Part shown: positions 49,501-58,825 of the stretch, piece after piece
How the letters are laid out: every line of letters begins with the position of its first letter
How positions within the stretch are numbered: the stretch's first letter is position 1
Assembly (NCBI GenBank): GCA_029881255.1
Contig: JAOUMY010000013.1
Location: forward strand, 1-64,000
DNA from: Gammaproteobacteria bacterium
Lineage (GTDB): Bacteria; Pseudomonadota; Gammaproteobacteria; S012-40
Direction: 5' to 3'
DNA: 64,000 nt
Notes under the pieces: model-generated
What the model saw: the letters and a program-made list of their open reading frames with translations, nothing else
Database searches by the model: none
What the model was told of the DNA's origin: nothing
Translations under genes and position numbers: made by a program

Positions 49501-50453
49501 CCTACACCATCTGGATCAAAACCGCTACCGACAAAGTTAATTGTTGTACCAACAGGAATTGTCAGGTCCGCAAGCGGTGCCTGAATTACACTTTCCGGAG
49601 CCAGACCAAAAAACTGTGGTGGCGCATTAGGAGTCGTCGGTGGAACACCTCCAGGAAAACTTCCAATTGGAGAGAATGGAATTCCACCAATTGTGCCGGA
49701 GCAAGTAGACGGCGAATTTGAAACCACCGCTTGAGCGATTAAACCGTTAGACGAAACACTGACAGCACATGGAATTGGAAACACATTGCGAACGCGCACT
49801 CTCCAGGAACCAACGGAATTGGCCTGATCACTACCGAGATATTGACCGGACACGGAGTCGAATACGTTTACGACTTGGTTTGGAATCGCGCCGCTACCCT
49901 TTACAGTTAGGCGAGCAGAAGAATTCTTCCACTCTGCTTCTGAGACAACAATGCTGCCAAGAGGCGCTACCGAAGCACCCGCACAACTCAGTGGCGCATT
50001 TTGTACCGGAATATTCTGCACGCCGCGTCGTGTCGTAACACTGATGGAACAAGGAACGGCGGCCAAATTATTGAGACGCAATACCCAGTTATCATCGTCA
50101 TCACTATTTAGTGCGCGATTGAGATTGATGTTTTGATTATTGGGAATCAGGATCTGGCGGGTAAATGCGTTCAATACGGTGATTTGATTGTCATCATCGT
50201 CCAGTTCACCAAACCCACTGACAACCAATACTCCGTTGTTTTGATCCCAGAATGCGGAACGCACGATATCGTTCTGAAAGTTACGCCGAGACTCGCGGCG
50301 AATTTCGCCGGCTAGCGCGATATCCATATTTTCTGCACCGTCCAGCCCACCTTCCGGTAACTGACCGATACACCCCGTCATGAATAACAATACCGTTAGT
50401 GATAATGCATTCAATCCCAGGCTTTTACGCGCGGTTTGAATTATGCGTTTCAT
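46503..50453 (-). CDS. Giant PKD-repeat lipoprotein 2
   Basis: A 1316-residue predicted lipoprotein. The ATG at 50453 gives a lipoprotein signal (Cys28, TVLLFMTGC) and has AGGGGG upstream; an in-frame start at 50588 would bury the signal. Residues about 66-158 and 173-252 are two copies of the module seen once in the neighbouring gene, each ending PC...CSG or CAG. About ten PKD-like repeats follow, with Gly/Pro-rich linkers (such as GQGGQGPSG). It is clearly a paralogue of the adjacent gene, with its own terminator. Function unproven. Confidence 0.85.
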   Translation of the reverse strand: MKRIIQTARKSLGLNALSLTVLLFMTGCIGQLPEGGLDGAENMDIALAGEIRRESRRNFQNDIVRSAFWDQNNGVLVVSGFGELDDDDNQITVLNAFTRQILIPNNQNINLNRALNSDDDDNWVLRLNNLAAVPCSISVTTRRGVQNIPVQNAPLSCAGASVAPLGSIVVSEAEWKNSSARLTVKGSGAIPNQVVNVFDSVSGQYLGSDQANSVGSWRVRVRNVFPIPCAVSVSSNGLIAQAVVSNSPSTCSGTIGGIPFSPIGSFPGGVPPTTPNAPPQFFGLAPESVIQAPLADLTIPVGTTINFVGSGFDPDGVGQLSYRWSFTGTAFMQDRSGASVNVLFSNPGIYYVTLTATDANGLSDPTPATRLVIVQDTSGFPVPGLPNGGGFNPPEGYIVQPAQQQNLTVNAGQSISFFAEGFDADGNLPLTFYWDFGGAAPNMTGPAPGPVIFAIPGTYLVSMVVADSRGLTDPTPAYRTVTVLGSGNNFPGQGGQGPSGFISQPASDVSIPTGASVTFAASGYDPNNSNPLSYRWDFGGARPATTVQNPGALTFNTPGVYIVTMTVTNALGQSDLTPERRIITVGANTSIGVNNRPPVSRIVAPASNEIQIALGQSVSFAGTATDPDGDTQLLYRWEMDGAMPDIRAQNPGDIIFNQPGTYRIRFTATDSQGASDPTPEVVKVTVQGVTTGFNQPPNGSIIDPNVNMTISVGQSLSFSALGSDPEGGQVTFNWNFDGVEENTTGQVTPPITFNRTGTFRIRLTAVDNAGARDMTPDVRVVTVVGNNLTQPPIASIVSPATDVVIRRGDSINFMGSVYDPDSAPAAMSYNWDFGFLTGSTQVNYNTAYAGLVYFSTVGEFPVRLTVSDGISSDTVTRIVKVIDPTPALGATISVISGSAMVEVPVNFQVLNTTGGVITDYYWSFDGGAPDTTVASPSVTFKRAGSYNVALYYTDAQGRFGKATQTVNVCSAGFSCGGSIPLSVTPVITLPAQNNMTINVGSSIDFAASNVGGGYAQRWNFDGAVASLTFSNQFGSVVQAQGPGRVTFNRVGNYNVTLRYVDVTTGAVSQSATRTISVVANGGTPFGTGIPGFPGAGGSVGGFLNAVIQSPQNNSTFACGANVNFEASNISTAINYQWTFYQNGQALAFRSGITTSMIFYQAGSYEVTLSANDPTTGAGNATPDRRTFTVINSSACTGQPIGGGVGTPGTGGAGAGSGFGLAPNGNITSPLSDMTIRRNESVNFTAEGYDPSGASAAGLLYTWDFGSLPATGVQPNSQNAGNMTFTQSGVYVVKLTVRNASGVSDPTPSIRVITVLP

Positions 50454-50840
50454 TTGACCCCCTTTTACCGGCTCCCTCATATGAGACGATTGCGCCGAAA
50501 CTACACTGATTAAAAACAATTGCGGCAAAACGAGGGGGGAGAAAGCCTGTCTATCCCTTGAGGCTGGCGGAACATTACCAACTCGCAATAAGAAAGCTGG
50601 CTGTTCAGCTAGAAGTTTGGTGATACACCCGGTTTCAAAAACTGAAACCGCCCTTCCCCCAAATATTTTGCGTAAATTATTGTCGTCGTTCGATTTGTAA
50701 ATATTGCCGTACGACGTTTATCCGCTTATTGCAAAATTCCCCATATCGAACTCATGGTTAGCGTCTCACAATAAGGGGGGTAGCTTAAGGCATACTGAAA
50801 AACTGACTATACTTCCGGGATATAGACGTGATGAGGCGAG

Positions 50841-52229
50841 TTACCGCCGCTTGATGTGCTTCATCATTCGCTTACGTTTATTTAACTGACGCGCGGTTAA
50901 TGTATTTTTACGGCCTTCAAAAGGATTGGAACCGCTCTTGAATTGTATCCGTATCGGAGTACCTTCAATCTTTAGCACTTTACGAAACGTGTTCTCAAGA
51001 TAGCGTCGATAGGCATCGGGCACATTATCAACCTGGTTTCCATGAATAACGATAACCGGCGGGTTTTGCCCCCCTTGGTGAGCGTAACGCATCTTTATGC
51101 GCCGACCATGGACTAGCGGAGGTTGATGGGTCATCACCGCATCTTCCAAAATCCGCGTCAATTGCGGCGTGGGATATTGCATACGTGAGGCGGCATAGGC
51201 CTTTTTCACAACTCCCATTAAATTCCCAACACCGCTTCCATGTAGTGCGGATATAAAATGAAGCGATGCGAAACTGACAAACTGGAGTTTCCTGTCTACC
51301 TCTTTTTTTAGATAATCTTTTTGTTCCTTCGGCAATCCATCCCATTTGTTTACCGCGACGAGCAAGGCCTTGCCCGCATCCAGCACATAACCCAACAAAT
51401 GGGTATCCTGGCTACTGATATTTTCATGCGCGTCAATGACCAAAATGACTACGTTGGCCTCATCTATGGCTTGCAGGGATTTTATAACGCTGAATTTTTC
51501 GATTTTCTCATCAATTTTTGAACGACGTCGGACCCCGGCAGTATCGATAAGAACATAAGAATCGCCTTCATATTCGAAAGGCACATGTATGCTATCGCGC
51601 GTGGTCCCTGGCATGTCATAGGCCAAGACCCGTTCCTCGCCCAGCAGGCGATTCACTAGCGTCGATTTCCCCACATTAGGTCGACCGACTATTGCCACTT
51701 TAGCCGTCGAAGAGTCCTCTTCCTCCTCTTCATAGGAGTCAGGAAAACGATCAGCCAACAAATCAAGAAGATCATCAATACCGCTACCATGAGCAGCTGA
51801 AATAGGGACCAATTCATCAAAACCGAGTTGGTAGAATTCGCCGACCACCTGCTCCCGTTCCATGCGCTCGGTTTTGTTTAAAACAAGAACAATAGACTTG
51901 CCGGTAGATCTTAATTTTTGGGCGATCCGTTGATCGTCGGCGCTCAGAATTTCCCTGCCATCGACCAGAAAGAAAACCAGGTCTGCTTCGCCAACGGCCA
52001 GTAAGGCCTGGTCTTTAATCAAATTATCGATGTCGTTTTCATCATTGGACAAGCCGCCCGTGTCGATCAACATGTATGACTGACCAGCGTTTTTTACGGT
52101 GCCGTAGCGACGATCACGAGTCAAACCAGGTTCGTCTGCGACCAGCGCATCACGCGTCCGAGTAAGACGATTAAAGAGGGTGGACTTTCCCACATTTGGG
52201 CGCCCTACCAGGGCAATGACTCGTTTCAT
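50841..52229 (-). CDS. der: Ribosome assembly GTPase Der (EngA)
   Basis: A double-GTPase required for 50S subunit maturation. Two G domains are visible: VALVGRPNVGKSTLFNRL with DTGGLS and NKTE, then VAIVGRPNVGKSTLVNRL with DTAGVRRRSKI and NKWDG. A KH-like domain and a basic tail (KRKRMMKHIKRR) follow. It has 462 residues, a normal size. It is the last gene of the hisS-yfgM-bamB-der run. Confidence 0.97.
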   Translation of the reverse strand: MKRVIALVGRPNVGKSTLFNRLTRTRDALVADEPGLTRDRRYGTVKNAGQSYMLIDTGGLSNDENDIDNLIKDQALLAVGEADLVFFLVDGREILSADDQRIAQKLRSTGKSIVLVLNKTERMEREQVVGEFYQLGFDELVPISAAHGSGIDDLLDLLADRFPDSYEEEEEDSSTAKVAIVGRPNVGKSTLVNRLLGEERVLAYDMPGTTRDSIHVPFEYEGDSYVLIDTAGVRRRSKIDEKIEKFSVIKSLQAIDEANVVILVIDAHENISSQDTHLLGYVLDAGKALLVAVNKWDGLPKEQKDYLKKEVDRKLQFVSFASLHFISALHGSGVGNLMGVVKKAYAASRMQYPTPQLTRILEDAVMTHQPPLVHGRRIKMRYAHQGGQNPPVIVIHGNQVDNVPDAYRRYLENTFRKVLKIEGTPIRIQFKSGSNPFEGRKNTLTARQLNKRKRMMKHIKRR

Positions 52230-52244
52230 GGATTTCCGGAAGGA

Positions 52245-53471
52245 CTACATAGTCGATTTGAGAGAGATATTTGCCATAACGCCACTACGATAGGTAACCA
52301 ACAGACCATTCGCTGTCGCTACCGGAGCACTGGCAACGCCAATATCGTTATAACCCTGAGAACGTTTGAAACCGTCGCGCGCGTCATCGGGTTCCGCTGG
52401 ATTAAGCAATCCCGTTCTGGTCGCAAACTCTAAATAGGGGTAGCGTGCGACCAACCGTCCATCGGTGGCAGTCATCCAGTAAAGCCCACCGTCTACATCC
52501 CCAATTACAAGGTGATCGCCAACAACTGTCACAACAGTATTCGCGCCAGCAAGCTTATCCTGCATCCATACCGTCGCGCCGCTGTCTTTATCCAGTGCCC
52601 ATACCTTACCTTCAACGTCTGTTACATAAAGATGCCGCCCATCAATAGTCACGCCTAAGTAGGAAGACATTTCTCGCGTCCATAACACCCTACCGCTTTC
52701 GATAGTTAGCGCGGCAACCTGTCCCTGATAGCTGGTGACATATAGCGTGCCATCTGCATGCTGGATCCTCCCGTCGATATCCACGATGCGCTCAAGCTCG
52801 GAACGCCCCCTCGGCAAAGCTACAGGGCTTTCCCACAACATCTTGCCATCCGCAGCTGCCAGGGCGACCAGTTTTCCCGTAGGCAAACCGATAATCACGG
52901 TGTCGTCCACAACTAGCGGTGATCCCGTACCCCGCAAGGTCAACACAGGAACTTGACGACTAAATGTCCAGATAGTCTGGCCATTTTCGGCACTTATACC
53001 CTGAACTTTGCCATCAGCGGTATGGACAATCACCATATCCTCAGCCAGTCTCGGGGCAGATAGCACCTCACTGCTTACCCGTACCTGCCATAGCTCTTGA
53101 CCAGACTCAGCTGAAAGCGCCACGACTTCTGCGTTTCGTGTCCCCAGAAGGATTTTGTTTTTTCCAAACTCTGGGCCGGCAGTAAACTGAACCGACATGG
53201 ATTTGCGCCACTGCTCAGCCCCGTCACTCAATACGTAGCCAGACACGTCCCCGCGCTTATCGGCAAGAACTACAAGATCTTCGCCCAACGCCGGCCGGAG
53301 CTCCGAAAACCTGTCTACGCCATATTCAGCAAACTGCCGAAACCAACTGACTTCCACCGGTGCAAGTGGCAAAGTTTCGAGAAAGGGCTTTTCCCCATTG
53401 ACTTTGCTCTGCAACTCAGCGCAAGACCAGAGTCCAAGGCTCAGAGAGACAATTAGGACTAATTTCTTCAA
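52245..53471 (-). CDS. bamB: Outer-membrane assembly lipoprotein BamB
   Basis: A BAM-complex lipoprotein that assists insertion of beta-barrel proteins. Signal KLVLIVSLSLGLWSC (Cys17). The mature part is an eight-bladed propeller with repeated PQQ-like motifs such as SGQELWQVRV, NGQTIWTFSR, DGKMLWESPV and SGRVLWTREM. At 408 residues it is normal. Its ATG overlaps the yfgM stop codon by four bases, and der follows after 15 bases. Confidence 0.95.
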   Translation of the reverse strand: MKKLVLIVSLSLGLWSCAELQSKVNGEKPFLETLPLAPVEVSWFRQFAEYGVDRFSELRPALGEDLVVLADKRGDVSGYVLSDGAEQWRKSMSVQFTAGPEFGKNKILLGTRNAEVVALSAESGQELWQVRVSSEVLSAPRLAEDMVIVHTADGKVQGISAENGQTIWTFSRQVPVLTLRGTGSPLVVDDTVIIGLPTGKLVALAAADGKMLWESPVALPRGRSELERIVDIDGRIQHADGTLYVTSYQGQVAALTIESGRVLWTREMSSYLGVTIDGRHLYVTDVEGKVWALDKDSGATVWMQDKLAGANTVVTVVGDHLVIGDVDGGLYWMTATDGRLVARYPYLEFATRTGLLNPAEPDDARDGFKRSQGYNDIGVASAPVATANGLLVTYRSGVMANISLKSTM

Positions 53472-54109
53472 GAACTTGCCCCGCCACCGAGATCATCAAG
53501 CTTCAACCTCAATTCGGATGTCGTTTGGGGAGACAATCCCTCGCCACTCAAAGCCGCCTGATAGGCGCCGCGGGCGAGATCAGATTGCCCCTTGGCAACA
53601 TAGATATCACCCTTTAAGACGTCGTACTCAGGCTTGAATTTACCGGCTTCCGCAATATTGGCCAAAGCGAGGGCCTCATCCAGCTTACTCTCTTCTACCA
53701 TTACCCGAATCAGACGTAATCGAGCGACATGTTGCACATTAGTCTCAGTCACATTATCCAGCACCCACTTCAAGCGCGACCCGGCTGCGGAATAGTCCCC
53801 TTTTTCCACTTCCAGCTTGGCCACGGCTAATGCCGCTAAGGCGGCATAAGTGCTGTCCTTGTGTTGTTCCATCAGCGTGGCGCCGCGTTGCATGGCCGCC
53901 TCTGCCTTGCCAGTCTGCATTTCCTGCATCATAAGATCATATTCCGTGGACGCTTTGCTCGCGGTTGAATGTTTATAATCCATCCATACATTTCCACCGA
54001 CAGTACCCGCAACAAAGAGGATGCCGAATAGAATGACGACTTTGCCATTGGTTTCCCACCAGCGCTTTAACGCTTCTACCTGTTCTTCATCGGTACGATA
54101 GTTTTCCAC
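53468..54109 (-). CDS. yfgM: YfgM-family (ancillary SecYEG translocon) protein
   Basis: A 213-residue inner-membrane protein with a TPR-like periplasmic domain, proposed to work with SecYEG and PpiD. The start is GTG at 54109 with AAGGAG six bases upstream; family members begin just before the conserved DEEQVEALKRWWETNG. An ATG at 54154 would overlap hisS. The membrane helix is VVILFGILFVAGTVGGNVWM. It lies between hisS and bamB as in E. coli. Confidence 0.9.
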   Translation of the reverse strand: MENYRTDEEQVEALKRWWETNGKVVILFGILFVAGTVGGNVWMDYKHSTASKASTEYDLMMQEMQTGKAEAAMQRGATLMEQHKDSTYAALAALAVAKLEVEKGDYSAAGSRLKWVLDNVTETNVQHVARLRLIRVMVEESKLDEALALANIAEAGKFKPEYDVLKGDIYVAKGQSDLARGAYQAALSGEGLSPQTTSELRLKLDDLGGGASS

Positions 54110-54128
54110 TATGTTCTCCTTCGTATGT

Positions 54129-55412
54129 TCAAGCTGATACTTTTGCAGATTCAAAATAGGCGGCCAAATCAGTCAGCTTCACGCTAGACTGTTCGCCTTC
54201 TCCACGCAACGGCTTTACACTGGCAACGCCCTGGTTCAACTCCTCTTCGCCAATGATGATCGCCCAGCGCGCACCGATGCGATCGGCTTTTTTCATTTGC
54301 GATTTCAGGCTGCCGCCTCCGTGATTTTGCACCACTCGCAGCTCAGTGACGCTACTGCGCAATTCCTCGGCAATGCGTACGCCAGCATTCTGAGCAAGGT
54401 CGCCAAGTAAAATCAAAATACAATCCGGCTGCTCGCCAACAGCAACGGTATTAAAGTCCTGCATGAGCGCTATTAAACGCTCAACCCCCATGGCCAGGCC
54501 GACCGCTGGAGTTGCGCGACCGCCAAGCATTTCTACCAGACTGTCAAATCGACCACCAGCGCACACAGTCCCCTGGGCACCTAATTTATCAGTCACCCAT
54601 TCGAACACCGTGCGCGAATAGTAATCCAGCCCTCGAACCAGACGGGGGTTGACTGTATACGAAATTCCCACGCTGTCGAGCATCAATTTGAGTGATTCAA
54701 AATGCTGTGTAGACTCTTCACCAATAAAATCCAGCAAACTCGGCGCGTCTCTTAATGCCGCTTGTGTTGACTCACTCTTGGAATCAAGCACTCTCAGCGG
54801 ATTGCTGTGCAATCGGCGTTTGCTGTCCTCATCCAGCATTTCTTCCTTTGTCAGGAGAAAATCCACCAATGCTGCGCGATATTCATGCCGTTCGTCCTGC
54901 GTACCCAGGGTGTTGATTTCCAGACCGACATAGGGAAAAAGTCCGAGCTTTTCCCATAAACGTCGGGTCAACACAATCAGTTCCGCGTCTATGTCCGGTC
55001 CAGCGAGGCCAAACACCTCGACGCCAATTTGGTGAAACTGTCTATATCGGCCTTTTTGCGGACGCTCGTGGCGAAACATTGGTCCGCTATACCATAATTT
55101 CTGTACCTGGTTATGTATGAGCCCATGCTCAATAACGGCGCGTACGCATCCCGCAGTACCTTCAGGCCGAAGACTCAGGCTATCGCCGTTTCGATCCTCA
55201 AACATGTACATCTCTTTTTCGACGATGTCGGTGACATCACCAATTGTGCGCTTAAACAGCTCGGTCTTCTCTAACACCGGCATACGAATCTGATCGAAGG
55301 CATAAGCCGACATGAGATCGGAGACGCATCGTTCCAGATGCTGCCAGTAAAGAGAATCCGTCGGCAACACATCATGCATTCCCCGAATGGCCTGGATGCC
55401 TTTTGCCACCAC
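54129..55412 (-). CDS. hisS: Histidyl-tRNA synthetase
   Basis: A class II aminoacyl-tRNA synthetase. Motif 2 is [17 protein letters not shown], the histidine A motif is [15 protein letters not shown], and motif 3 is [13 protein letters not shown]. The C-terminal anticodon-binding domain includes [20 protein letters not shown]. At 427 residues it is normal. Upstream, where ispG is usually found, there is only an 85-base gap with a terminator. Confidence 0.97.
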   Translation of the reverse strand: MVAKGIQAIRGMHDVLPTDSLYWQHLERCVSDLMSAYAFDQIRMPVLEKTELFKRTIGDVTDIVEKEMYMFEDRNGDSLSLRPEGTAGCVRAVIEHGLIHNQVQKLWYSGPMFRHERPQKGRYRQFHQIGVEVFGLAGPDIDAELIVLTRRLWEKLGLFPYVGLEINTLGTQDERHEYRAALVDFLLTKEEMLDEDSKRRLHSNPLRVLDSKSESTQAALRDAPSLLDFIGEESTQHFESLKLMLDSVGISYTVNPRLVRGLDYYSRTVFEWVTDKLGAQGTVCAGGRFDSLVEMLGGRATPAVGLAMGVERLIALMQDFNTVAVGEQPDCILILLGDLAQNAGVRIAEELRSSVTELRVVQNHGGGSLKSQMKKADRIGARWAIIIGEEELNQGVASVKPLRGEGEQSSVKLTDLAAYFESAKVSA

Positions 55413-55450
55413 TTATACCTCATCACCCAAAAATGGCGCCTATTATATGA

Positions 55451-55476
55451 AAAAACGCCGCATATGCGGCGTTTTT
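55451..55476. terminator. Bidirectional terminator between rodZ and hisS
   Basis: A perfect palindrome AAAAACGCCGCAT/ATGCGGCGTTTTT with flanking A/T tracts lies between rodZ (ends 55498) and hisS (starts 55412). It separates the rodZ transcript from hisS, so hisS needs its own promoter in the short remaining space. Confidence 0.85.
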
Positions 55477-55497
55477 ATCATCAATTTGATCACCAAT

Positions 55498-56088
55498 TTA
55501 TTCCACAGGCGGCGTTATCGGCTCCAAATCGGCTGTTTCGGGTGCTTGACTGGGTATTGCCAAGACCTCACTGGACTCGGTACTGCCATGGTTTATTGCG
55601 ACACCCTTCACCCAGTCATCCAGACCCGCCATCTTCGCCAGCCACAGTGAAACGATTAGAATGACCGCGCCAATACCGTATATGAGAGATTTAGTAGATA
55701 CCCCTCGGTAATGAATTCGCTGATTCTGGGACACGCGTGCAATTGACGGCTCACGACTACTTTCGCAGCGCTCATACGAGGCAAGCAAATCACTCATCGG
55801 CACGGAGAAAACCTCAGAAAACCGTCGCAGGTAGCTACGCACGTAAATTGGCGCGGGAAGTTGCGCAAAATCGTCCGCCTCCAAGGCTCGGAGCTGATGC
55901 AAACTAATCGTCATACGCGACGCAGCCTCCATTTCCGACATTCCAGACAGATCTCGAAACTGTTTTATGAATCGCCCAGGCCCTTCACCAGTAGACGCAT
56001 TCATTGCGCGCAAGATGTCTTCCTTGGTTGGAGCAGACTGCTCTTCCTTTTTTGCCCACTCTTCCTGCTTTACCGCTGGACTACTCAT
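55498..56088 (-). CDS. rodZ: RodZ-like cytoskeletal membrane protein (short form)
   Basis: A 196-residue protein with an N-terminal HTH_25 domain (FIKQFRDLSGMSEMEAASRM and YVRSYLRRFSEVF, which match RodZ), one membrane span (SLIYGIGAVILIVSLWLAKM) and a short Pro/Glu-rich tail. It contacts MreB in E. coli. The C-terminal DUF4115 domain of typical RodZ (about 330 residues) is missing. It lies after pilF as in Pseudomonas. Confidence 0.85.
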   Translation of the reverse strand: MSSPAVKQEEWAKKEEQSAPTKEDILRAMNASTGEGPGRFIKQFRDLSGMSEMEAASRMTISLHQLRALEADDFAQLPAPIYVRSYLRRFSEVFSVPMSDLLASYERCESSREPSIARVSQNQRIHYRGVSTKSLIYGIGAVILIVSLWLAKMAGLDDWVKGVAINHGSTESSEVLAIPSQAPETADLEPITPPVE

Positions 56089-56134
56089 AGTGCCCCCAAA
56101 AGTATGCTTATCAACTAAACTAATCCTAGCTAAC

Positions 56135-56902
56135 TCAATACAACTCAGCCAGCTGTTTTACTTCTTCCGAAGTGGGATACTGCTGTCGCAAAGTCTGCCC
56201 GAATTTTCGAGCACTGACGTCATCTCCCATAGCCCTTTCTATACGTACTGCCAATAGCAAATCCGCGGCACCCGGCCTGGTCTGGATCGCCAAAAAACGC
56301 TGCATGAATGCTCTGGCAGCTAAAAAATGTTCTCCCTTAAGCGAAATTTCCGCCATCGAAACAAGTGAACGAGGCAAGTTCCCATTTCGCTTCAAAGCCT
56401 CACGAAAGTATCCTTCCGCACTTTCCAGGTCGTCATGGCGAATAAAGCATAACCCACCATTTTCCAATGCCAGCTCGGGTGTCGCATATAAGGAATGCTC
56501 GAAAGCTATACGAAAATGACTGGCCGCGTCAGACACTTTCCCTCGGCTACACAAGAAAGCAGCGTAATTATTATGAATAGACCCAAAATCACGACTATCC
56601 GTATCCACCAGATCTATTGCGCGCCGAAAGTATTCGCCAGCCTCATCGTAACGCCCCAGCTGTTCATAAACCAGCGCCAGCAAAGCATTGGCAGGGTACG
56701 ACTTTTTATCGTATTGAACCGCTTTCTTCAGATACTGCAACGCGGGTTCAAGTCGACCATGCTGGAAATACTCCGCACCAAGAGAGACATAGTCCGAGGC
56801 TTTCTCTTTGTCGCTACGCTTGTCACTCGACACCGTCACACATGAAACAAGCAAATGCAAAAAAATGACCAACAATATCCTTATAATGTTTAACCTTAGC
56901 AT
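56135..56902 (-). CDS. pilF: Type IV pilus assembly lipoprotein PilF (PilW)
   Basis: An outer-membrane pilotin for PilQ secretin assembly. The lipoprotein signal ends LLVSC. TPR repeats follow (YVSLGAEYFQHGRLEPALQY, LALVYEQLGRYDEAGEYF, LENGGLCFIRHDDLESAEGY). At 255 residues it has normal length. AAGGA precedes the ATG. It lies between rlmN and rodZ, the position seen in Pseudomonas. Its presence implies type IV pili encoded elsewhere. Confidence 0.9.
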   Translation of the reverse strand: MLRLNIIRILLVIFLHLLVSCVTVSSDKRSDKEKASDYVSLGAEYFQHGRLEPALQYLKKAVQYDKKSYPANALLALVYEQLGRYDEAGEYFRRAIDLVDTDSRDFGSIHNNYAAFLCSRGKVSDAASHFRIAFEHSLYATPELALENGGLCFIRHDDLESAEGYFREALKRNGNLPRSLVSMAEISLKGEHFLAARAFMQRFLAIQTRPGAADLLLAVRIERAMGDDVSARKFGQTLRQQYPTSEEVKQLAELY

Positions 56903-56909
56903 TTGTTCC

Positions 56910-58007
56910 TTAGTCGCCTACGGCTCTCATCATTTTGACGCTTCGTCGCGTCCTATCCTGGACCTTTCCAGCGAGCTGGCCACACGCCGCATCAATATCA
57001 TCGCCGCGTGTCTTGCGCGTAATACTTACCAGTCCTGCTTCCTGGAGTATCGTTGAGAAACGATCAATAGTGTCGGGAGAAGAGCACAGATAGCCCGAAT
57101 TAGGAAATGGGTTAAACGGAATCAAATTCACCTTCGATGGTATGCCTCGAAGCAATTTAATCAGCGCGCGCGCATGCTCGGGCGCGTCATTCACACCTTG
57201 CAACATTACATATTCGAAAGTAATTTTCCGACTGGAGTCTTCGATATAGCGGCGACACGCCGCCATCAACTCTTTAATTGGGTATTTCTTGTTGATAGGA
57301 ACCAACTCATCACGCAGATCGTCGTTAACTGCATGCAGGGATATTGCCAGGGCGACATTACATTCCTTACCTAATCGATCCAGCGCAGGTACAACGCCAG
57401 AGGTGCTCAGCGTTACACGACGACGGGATAACCCGAAAGCGTTGTCATCCAACATGATCTGCATGGCAGCGACCACGGCGTCGAAGTTCAAAAGCGGTTC
57501 ACCCATGCCCATTAACACGACATTTGTAACCGAACGTTCGCTTTGCTGACGCTCAAATTGCCCCAAGGTCTTGGCCGCATGCCAAACCTGGCCAATGATT
57601 TCGCCTACGGTGAGATTACGATTAAATCCCTGACGCGCCGTAGAGCAAAACGAGCAATTGAGGGCACACCCGACTTGCGAGGAAACACACAGCGTTCCCC
57701 GGTTTTGCTCAGGAATATATACCGTCTCGATACAGTTACCATCATCTAGCCTTAGCAGCCATTTCTGGGTGCCATCGTTCGACTGCTGAGTTAAAGCCAG
57801 TTCAGGAGGACAAACCTCGGCCTCGGCACCCAACCGGGCGCGCAAGGCCTTTGAAAGATCTGTCATTTGTTCAAAATCAGTCACGCCACGCTGATAAATC
57901 CATTTCATAATTTGGGTAGCACGAAAACGTTTTTCGCCTATTCCTTCGAAATAGTCGCCTAAACCTTCGATTCCCAGATTGAACAGATTAATCTTTAGCG
58001 CAGACAC
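56910..58007 (-). CDS. rlmN: Dual-specificity 23S rRNA/tRNA methyltransferase RlmN
   Basis: A radical SAM enzyme that methylates A2503 of 23S rRNA and A37 of some tRNAs. The cluster motif is [18 protein letters not shown] (CX3CX2C), with GMGEPLLN for SAM binding. The second catalytic Cys is in [11 protein letters not shown]. It has 365 residues. It lies 20 bases after ndk and seven bases before pilF. Confidence 0.96.
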   Translation of the reverse strand: MSALKINLFNLGIEGLGDYFEGIGEKRFRATQIMKWIYQRGVTDFEQMTDLSKALRARLGAEAEVCPPELALTQQSNDGTQKWLLRLDDGNCIETVYIPEQNRGTLCVSSQVGCALNCSFCSTARQGFNRNLTVGEIIGQVWHAAKTLGQFERQQSERSVTNVVLMGMGEPLLNFDAVVAAMQIMLDDNAFGLSRRRVTLSTSGVVPALDRLGKECNVALAISLHAVNDDLRDELVPINKKYPIKELMAACRRYIEDSSRKITFEYVMLQGVNDAPEHARALIKLLRGIPSKVNLIPFNPFPNSGYLCSSPDTIDRFSTILQEAGLVSITRKTRGDDIDAACGQLAGKVQDRTRRSVKMMRAVGD

Positions 58008-58027
58008 AACTTAGTACTCCAGTAAAA

Positions 58028-58459
58028 TTAGCGAATTCGCGGACAAAGCTCGCTTTCTTTGAAGAAGAAGGCAATTTCCGCAGCCGCTGTCTTAGGGGCA
58101 TCGGATCCATGTACAGCGTTTTCGTCTATGCTAGACGCGAAGTCCGCACGGATAGTTCCAGGAGCTGCGTCTTTAGGGTTGGTTGCCCCCATGACTTCAC
58201 GGTTCTTGGCGATAGCGTCCTCACCTTCCAGGACTTGCACCATAACCGGACCAGAAGTCATAAAGCTGACCAGGTCATTGTAAAAAGGGCGTTCCTTATG
58301 TACCGCGTAGAACTCGCCTGCCATTTCTTTGCTGAGCTGGATCATACGTGCTGCCACAATGCGCAGGCCTGCTTTCTCGAAACGGTTATATATTTCACCA
58401 ATAACGTTTTTTGCCACTGCGTCGGGCTTGATAATGGAAATTGTACGTTCGACCGCCAT
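58028..58459 (-). CDS. ndk: Nucleoside diphosphate kinase
   Basis: Balances nucleoside triphosphates by phosphate transfer through an active-site His. [18 protein letters not shown] is the N-terminal signature, and the catalytic His is in [10 protein letters not shown]. The ATG at 58459 with GGAGAG upstream gives the normal 143 residues; the longer frame to 58525 has no conserved leader. It heads the ndk-rlmN-pilF-rodZ run. Confidence 0.97.
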   Translation of the reverse strand: MAVERTISIIKPDAVAKNVIGEIYNRFEKAGLRIVAARMIQLSKEMAGEFYAVHKERPFYNDLVSFMTSGPVMVQVLEGEDAIAKNREVMGATNPKDAAPGTIRADFASSIDENAVHGSDAPKTAAAEIAFFFKESELCPRIR

Positions 58460-58825
58460 GTTCTCTCCGATGTTGATAGTTGGGATTAATACTATAGATA
58501 AACGCGCGATTCTAACGAAATACATCCCGCACTGGCAAACATAGAAATCAGGCCTTTGGCCCTCTACATCTGGTTTGTGCTTGAAATTTATATCGTTTTA
58601 AGGGTAAGGTCAGCGGGTTTATTTGGGTGTTAGCAGGGCGACTTTTTTCGCCTTACCAAAACCTCCAGCACTATACACGATATCCACGTTAAGATATTGT
58701 AAATGCGGAAATATTAAGGTGTTCATAAAAACAAACCTCTGAGGCTGATAATGGCTATTTCCTTGTTGTCATTAGGTATATTTGATACAATCGCTCGGTT
58801 TTCTGAAGCAAAAGCGCGGTACAAC
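58460..58825. other. Spacer between ndk and the beta-helix lipoprotein gene
   Basis: 366 bases of divergent intergenic region. It should carry promoters in both directions. An in-frame extension of the plus-strand gene to 58751 exists but lacks the lipoprotein signal at its start. I see no RNA gene or strong palindrome. Confidence 0.5.
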
